A DNA stretch of 64,000 nucleotides from contig CM055871.1 of assembly GCA_029582165.1 (NCBI GenBank), positions 53,040,112 through 53,104,111 of the forward strand, given 5' to 3'. Below are positions 61,242 through 64,000 of the stretch, piece after piece (the first letter of the stretch is position 1; each line of letters begins with the position of its first letter). The notes beneath the pieces were generated by a model. That model saw only the letters and a program-made list of their open reading frames with translations, was not told the origin of the DNA and ran no database searches. Made by a program: the position numbers and the translations under genes. The stretch is from Portulaca oleracea (Eukaryota > Streptophyta > Magnoliopsida > Caryophyllales > Portulacaceae).

Positions 61242-64000
61242 ATGGCCAAACGTAATGAGCCTCCAAATCAGGGGCACCAATGGGTGAAAATCAGGGCTAA
61301 ACCACTCAAGGGGCCTTCTTTTCAGGCTGCTGATTTTGCTGTTGAAACCGATATATCCATTTTGTCTGGTGATGATAACCATGCAAGAAAGAAGTCTCCC
61401 CATGAACCTTCCAATATAATGAGCACCGGTGAGCTCATTTCCACAGTGGGTCAGATTTGGGATTGTGCTAGCAGTTCTCTTTCACGTTTCCAACCCAAAG
61501 CAAATCACCCATCAACTACTGGCCAAAAAGATAGCAAATCATGTTACCCTTTTGGGGATGATAACTACAGTACACCTGATTTAATGGTAAGGTGTCTTCA
61601 TGTTGATTTAAAGTCTTCCCATTATTGTCCTTCCATAGTGCAACAGAGTCTGGAAGTCTCGAGACCGGCCAACAAGATAACTTACACACCTTGTGATGAC
61701 TATTTCATTGAGAATTTTTTGAGAAATCGGCATTGTATACCTAAAGGACATCAAATGCACTCAAAGGAAGTGAGTTGTGCAAGTGTGGGAAGTGTACCTA
61801 GATTAGCTGGTAGTTATGGATGGATGAGCCAGATTGATCAATGGCCATCTGATGTCCTAGATCTTCCTGTTGGTAATTTCTGGGGTTCCATGAAAATCAT
61901 GAAGTCATTTTCCTCTCAAGCTGCAGTCAGTGCTTGTTGTCCTGCCTCTGGTGGCGATGAAGCTGCTTTATCAAACACTTCAGGGACTCCAATTGTTGGC
62001 TTGTGCACCGCTACACCTACAGATGTATCTTCTGATGCGTTTTCTGAAGCAAAAGCACCTGTGTTATCATGCTCAGGTCATTGTCATACTGTAGAGGATT
62101 CAGTTACTACTAGAGCAAGAATGTCGATAGCACCCAGCATGGAACATAACGAGGATTACCGAACGGGTGTTTCTGGTTGTAGTGGTTGTAATTCTGAGCC
62201 TATACATGAGACTGGGGACATAAGCTTACGGAAGAACAAAATGCAACAAAGTGAAAAGTTGAGTAACAAGGCGACAAACAATCCTCATCCTTTTGTAGCT
62301 AAGCAAGAGCATGCTGTTTCAGGGGCCTTGGCTGGCATATGTGTTAGTCTATGTTTGCATCCAATAGACACAATTAAGACTGTCATTCAGTCATGCCGAG
62401 CTGGTGGTCAGAATTCTATCTTTTTCATTGGACAATCAATAATTTCAGAAAGAGGTATTGTCAGTTTACAATTTGCTGTTTGGAACTTTGCATGAGGATC
62501 TATAGTTTTTCTTTCCCACTATCTTTTATCCCTGTTTCTTAGGATGCCATTTTCTGGATTGGTCAAATCCTTCTATTGATGTTGAAATAAATGTTCCTCT
62601 CAACATTTTTGGATTCTAATTCAGGGTTAACTGGACTTTATCGTGGAATAAGCAGCAATATCACTACATCGGCTCCTATTTCCGCCATCTATACATTCAC
62701 CTACGAGTCAGTGAAGGGTTACTTGCTTCCTTCTTTCTCAAAGGTGATGGCTACCTCTTTTGTTATCTTATCTATACATTCTGCTTGTTAACTTGTCTAT
62801 TACATCGTCTGTGTGTCTGGTATTCCAGTTGTTCCTAGTCATTCTTTCTTGTCAAAATAAGACAAACAAAGAACTCCTAGTGTGAGTAATGCTTTTATAG
62901 ATTGTGGGGAGAGTCAAATGTCGGGAGCCTCAATCTTGAAAGCATTTCTACTATTAGAGAGGCCAATGTGAGAGACCCACTCAAAAATCTCGTAAACGAT
63001 TTTGTTATAGTTTAAAAAATCTTTCAAAAACTTGATGACAATAACAAATGTCCACTCCGGATAGTTGAACAGATTTTTTTTTTTTTTTACTTAAATTGTA
63101 ATTGACTACAGTAAAATTTCTCTTTCTGAAATTATTGATTTTCCAATGAAAAAGATTGGTTTTGGTTTTGGTTTTGGTTTTGGTTTTGGTTTTAGTTTGA
63201 TAGACAATACCTGGCATGTAGCTAGCATAATGCGCTATAGTTTTCCTTCGAAATCCTACCGTCTGTACTTAAGATCAGTCACTCTGTACGTTAACTCCCA
63301 GTACCGGAGTAAGCTACATGTCGATAGTACAGAGCTTAATACTATTTTGGAATTCTTGTTTTAGTCCCTCATGTAGGCCCCGATAGTTTCTTTCTTGCAG
63401 GAGTACCATTCTGTGGCTCATTGCACTGCAGGTGCTTGTGCAAGCATAGCTACATCTTTCGTATTTACTCCGAGCGAGTGTATAAAGCAACAGATGCAAG
63501 TTAACTCCCAGTACCGGAACTGCTGGTATGCCTCAGTGTCCTGTGTGACGAGAATTATGATTTTACAACACTATATGACTAACTTCATTTGGAATTTGTT
63601 ACATGTGTACTTCTCATCACTGGTCATGTGCAATTTTGGTGTTTGCATATGTGTTGTAATTACCAACAGAACAGATTCGATGGTATAACTGTAATAATTG
63701 TGCAGTCCTCTCTTCATATGCCACTTTCTTCAAAATCCCACATATCATTTGATAATAGATACATTATTAGGACCTTTGTGTGGACTATCACTAAATATAT
63801 CAAAGTTTGTTCTTACCAGATTGTTCCTTGATTGTAGGCGTATAAGTATCCTAATGGCTTCTTTTCTGTTGTGAATGTTCCCTAGATTTCTTATTTATTG
63901 TCTAGTTAGTGACCAATATAACCTTGTTCCGGATGACAACATTACAGGAATGCTGTATTTAGAATTATTGAGAAGGGTGGACTACTTTCGTTATACACTG
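61242..64000 (+). CDS. Mitochondrial carrier family (SLC25-type) protein with long N-terminal extension, 3' end outside window
   Basis: Exons 61242-62454, 62625-62743, 63401-63525, 63948-64000 (continues beyond the window); phases 1, 0 and 2; all donors are GT. Residues 1-348 form an unusual Ser-, Cys- and His-containing extension with no domain I recognise. The carrier region starts at about 349: HAVSGALAG, the first signature PIDTIK (374-379), then GLTGLYRGISSNITTSAP, SAIYTFTYESVKG, and the second repeat AHCTAGACASIA with signature PSECIKQQMQV, and WNAVFRIIEKGGL. These paired PxD/ExxK motifs define inner-membrane metabolite carriers. SAM-carrier-like relatives share YRG and PSECIKQ-type sequences, but the substrate cannot be assigned. 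Start chosen as the first ATG after the last leader acceptor; the frame is open from there to the donor. Confidence 0.88.
63152..63192. repeat. (GGTTTT)n minisatellite
   Basis: Six to seven GGTTTT units in the carrier intron between exons 2 and 3. Confidence 0.85.

Noticed and set aside
1..64000. tRNA or rRNA genes
   Set aside because: No segment with convincing tRNA boxes or rRNA similarity was noticed by eye; a covariance-model scan would be needed to exclude them.

Overview
This 64 kb window is nuclear DNA from a flowering plant, almost certainly a eudicot. Genes have many short exons with GT-AG introns in AT-rich DNA. One protein starts with a chloroplast-transit-like leader, there are plant-only families (neprosin-type proteins, a GL3/EGL3-type bHLH, a CH-domain kinesin-14), and the spacers hold many plant MITEs with TA-flanked CTCCCTCCGT-like ends. 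No bacterial, organellar or viral block was seen.

Layout. (1) 1-15.3 kb, plus strand: a tandem array of neprosin-family genes. The 3' end of one gene (2-148) is followed by three complete genes (2191-6889, 7683-10701, 12118-15321), each with seven exons and six phase-0 introns. The middle gene is a mosaic: its 5' half matches the downstream gene and its 3' half the upstream gene, as expected from unequal crossing-over inside intron 2. In all three, the first of the two glutamates expected of a neprosin-type glutamic peptidase is replaced (Ser, Val, Ala). (2) 16.7-22.4 kb, minus: dihydroxy-acid dehydratase of branched-chain amino-acid synthesis, 13 coding exons, 606 residues. (3) 22.4-30.5 kb: repeat-rich spacer with two relic zinc-finger-like fragments and a Pack-MULE (26100-27605, 10-bp target duplication) carrying a broken 5' piece of the Golgi tether gene COG2. 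(4) 30.5-36.05 kb, minus: a subgroup IIIf bHLH factor of the GL3/EGL3 type, 602 residues, with a 15-nt exon. (5) 36.1-44.4 kb: gene-free spacer with a large foldback element (9-bp target duplication) and several MITEs. (6) 44.4-58.85 kb, minus: a kinesin-14 with N-terminal calponin-homology domain, 21 coding exons, 1030 residues, with a U12-type AT-AC intron and a 30-nt exon. (7) 60.1-64 kb, plus: the 5' part of a mitochondrial carrier family gene with a 348-residue N-terminal extension, running off the window; it lies head-to-head with the kinesin.

The single-copy genes are unrelated housekeeping or regulatory genes and do not form a pathway together. The neprosin array and the mobile elements are the dynamic parts. 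Exon models were built by hand from splice signals, reading-frame continuity and family motifs. Every listed exon chain closes in frame; untranslated regions are less certain.
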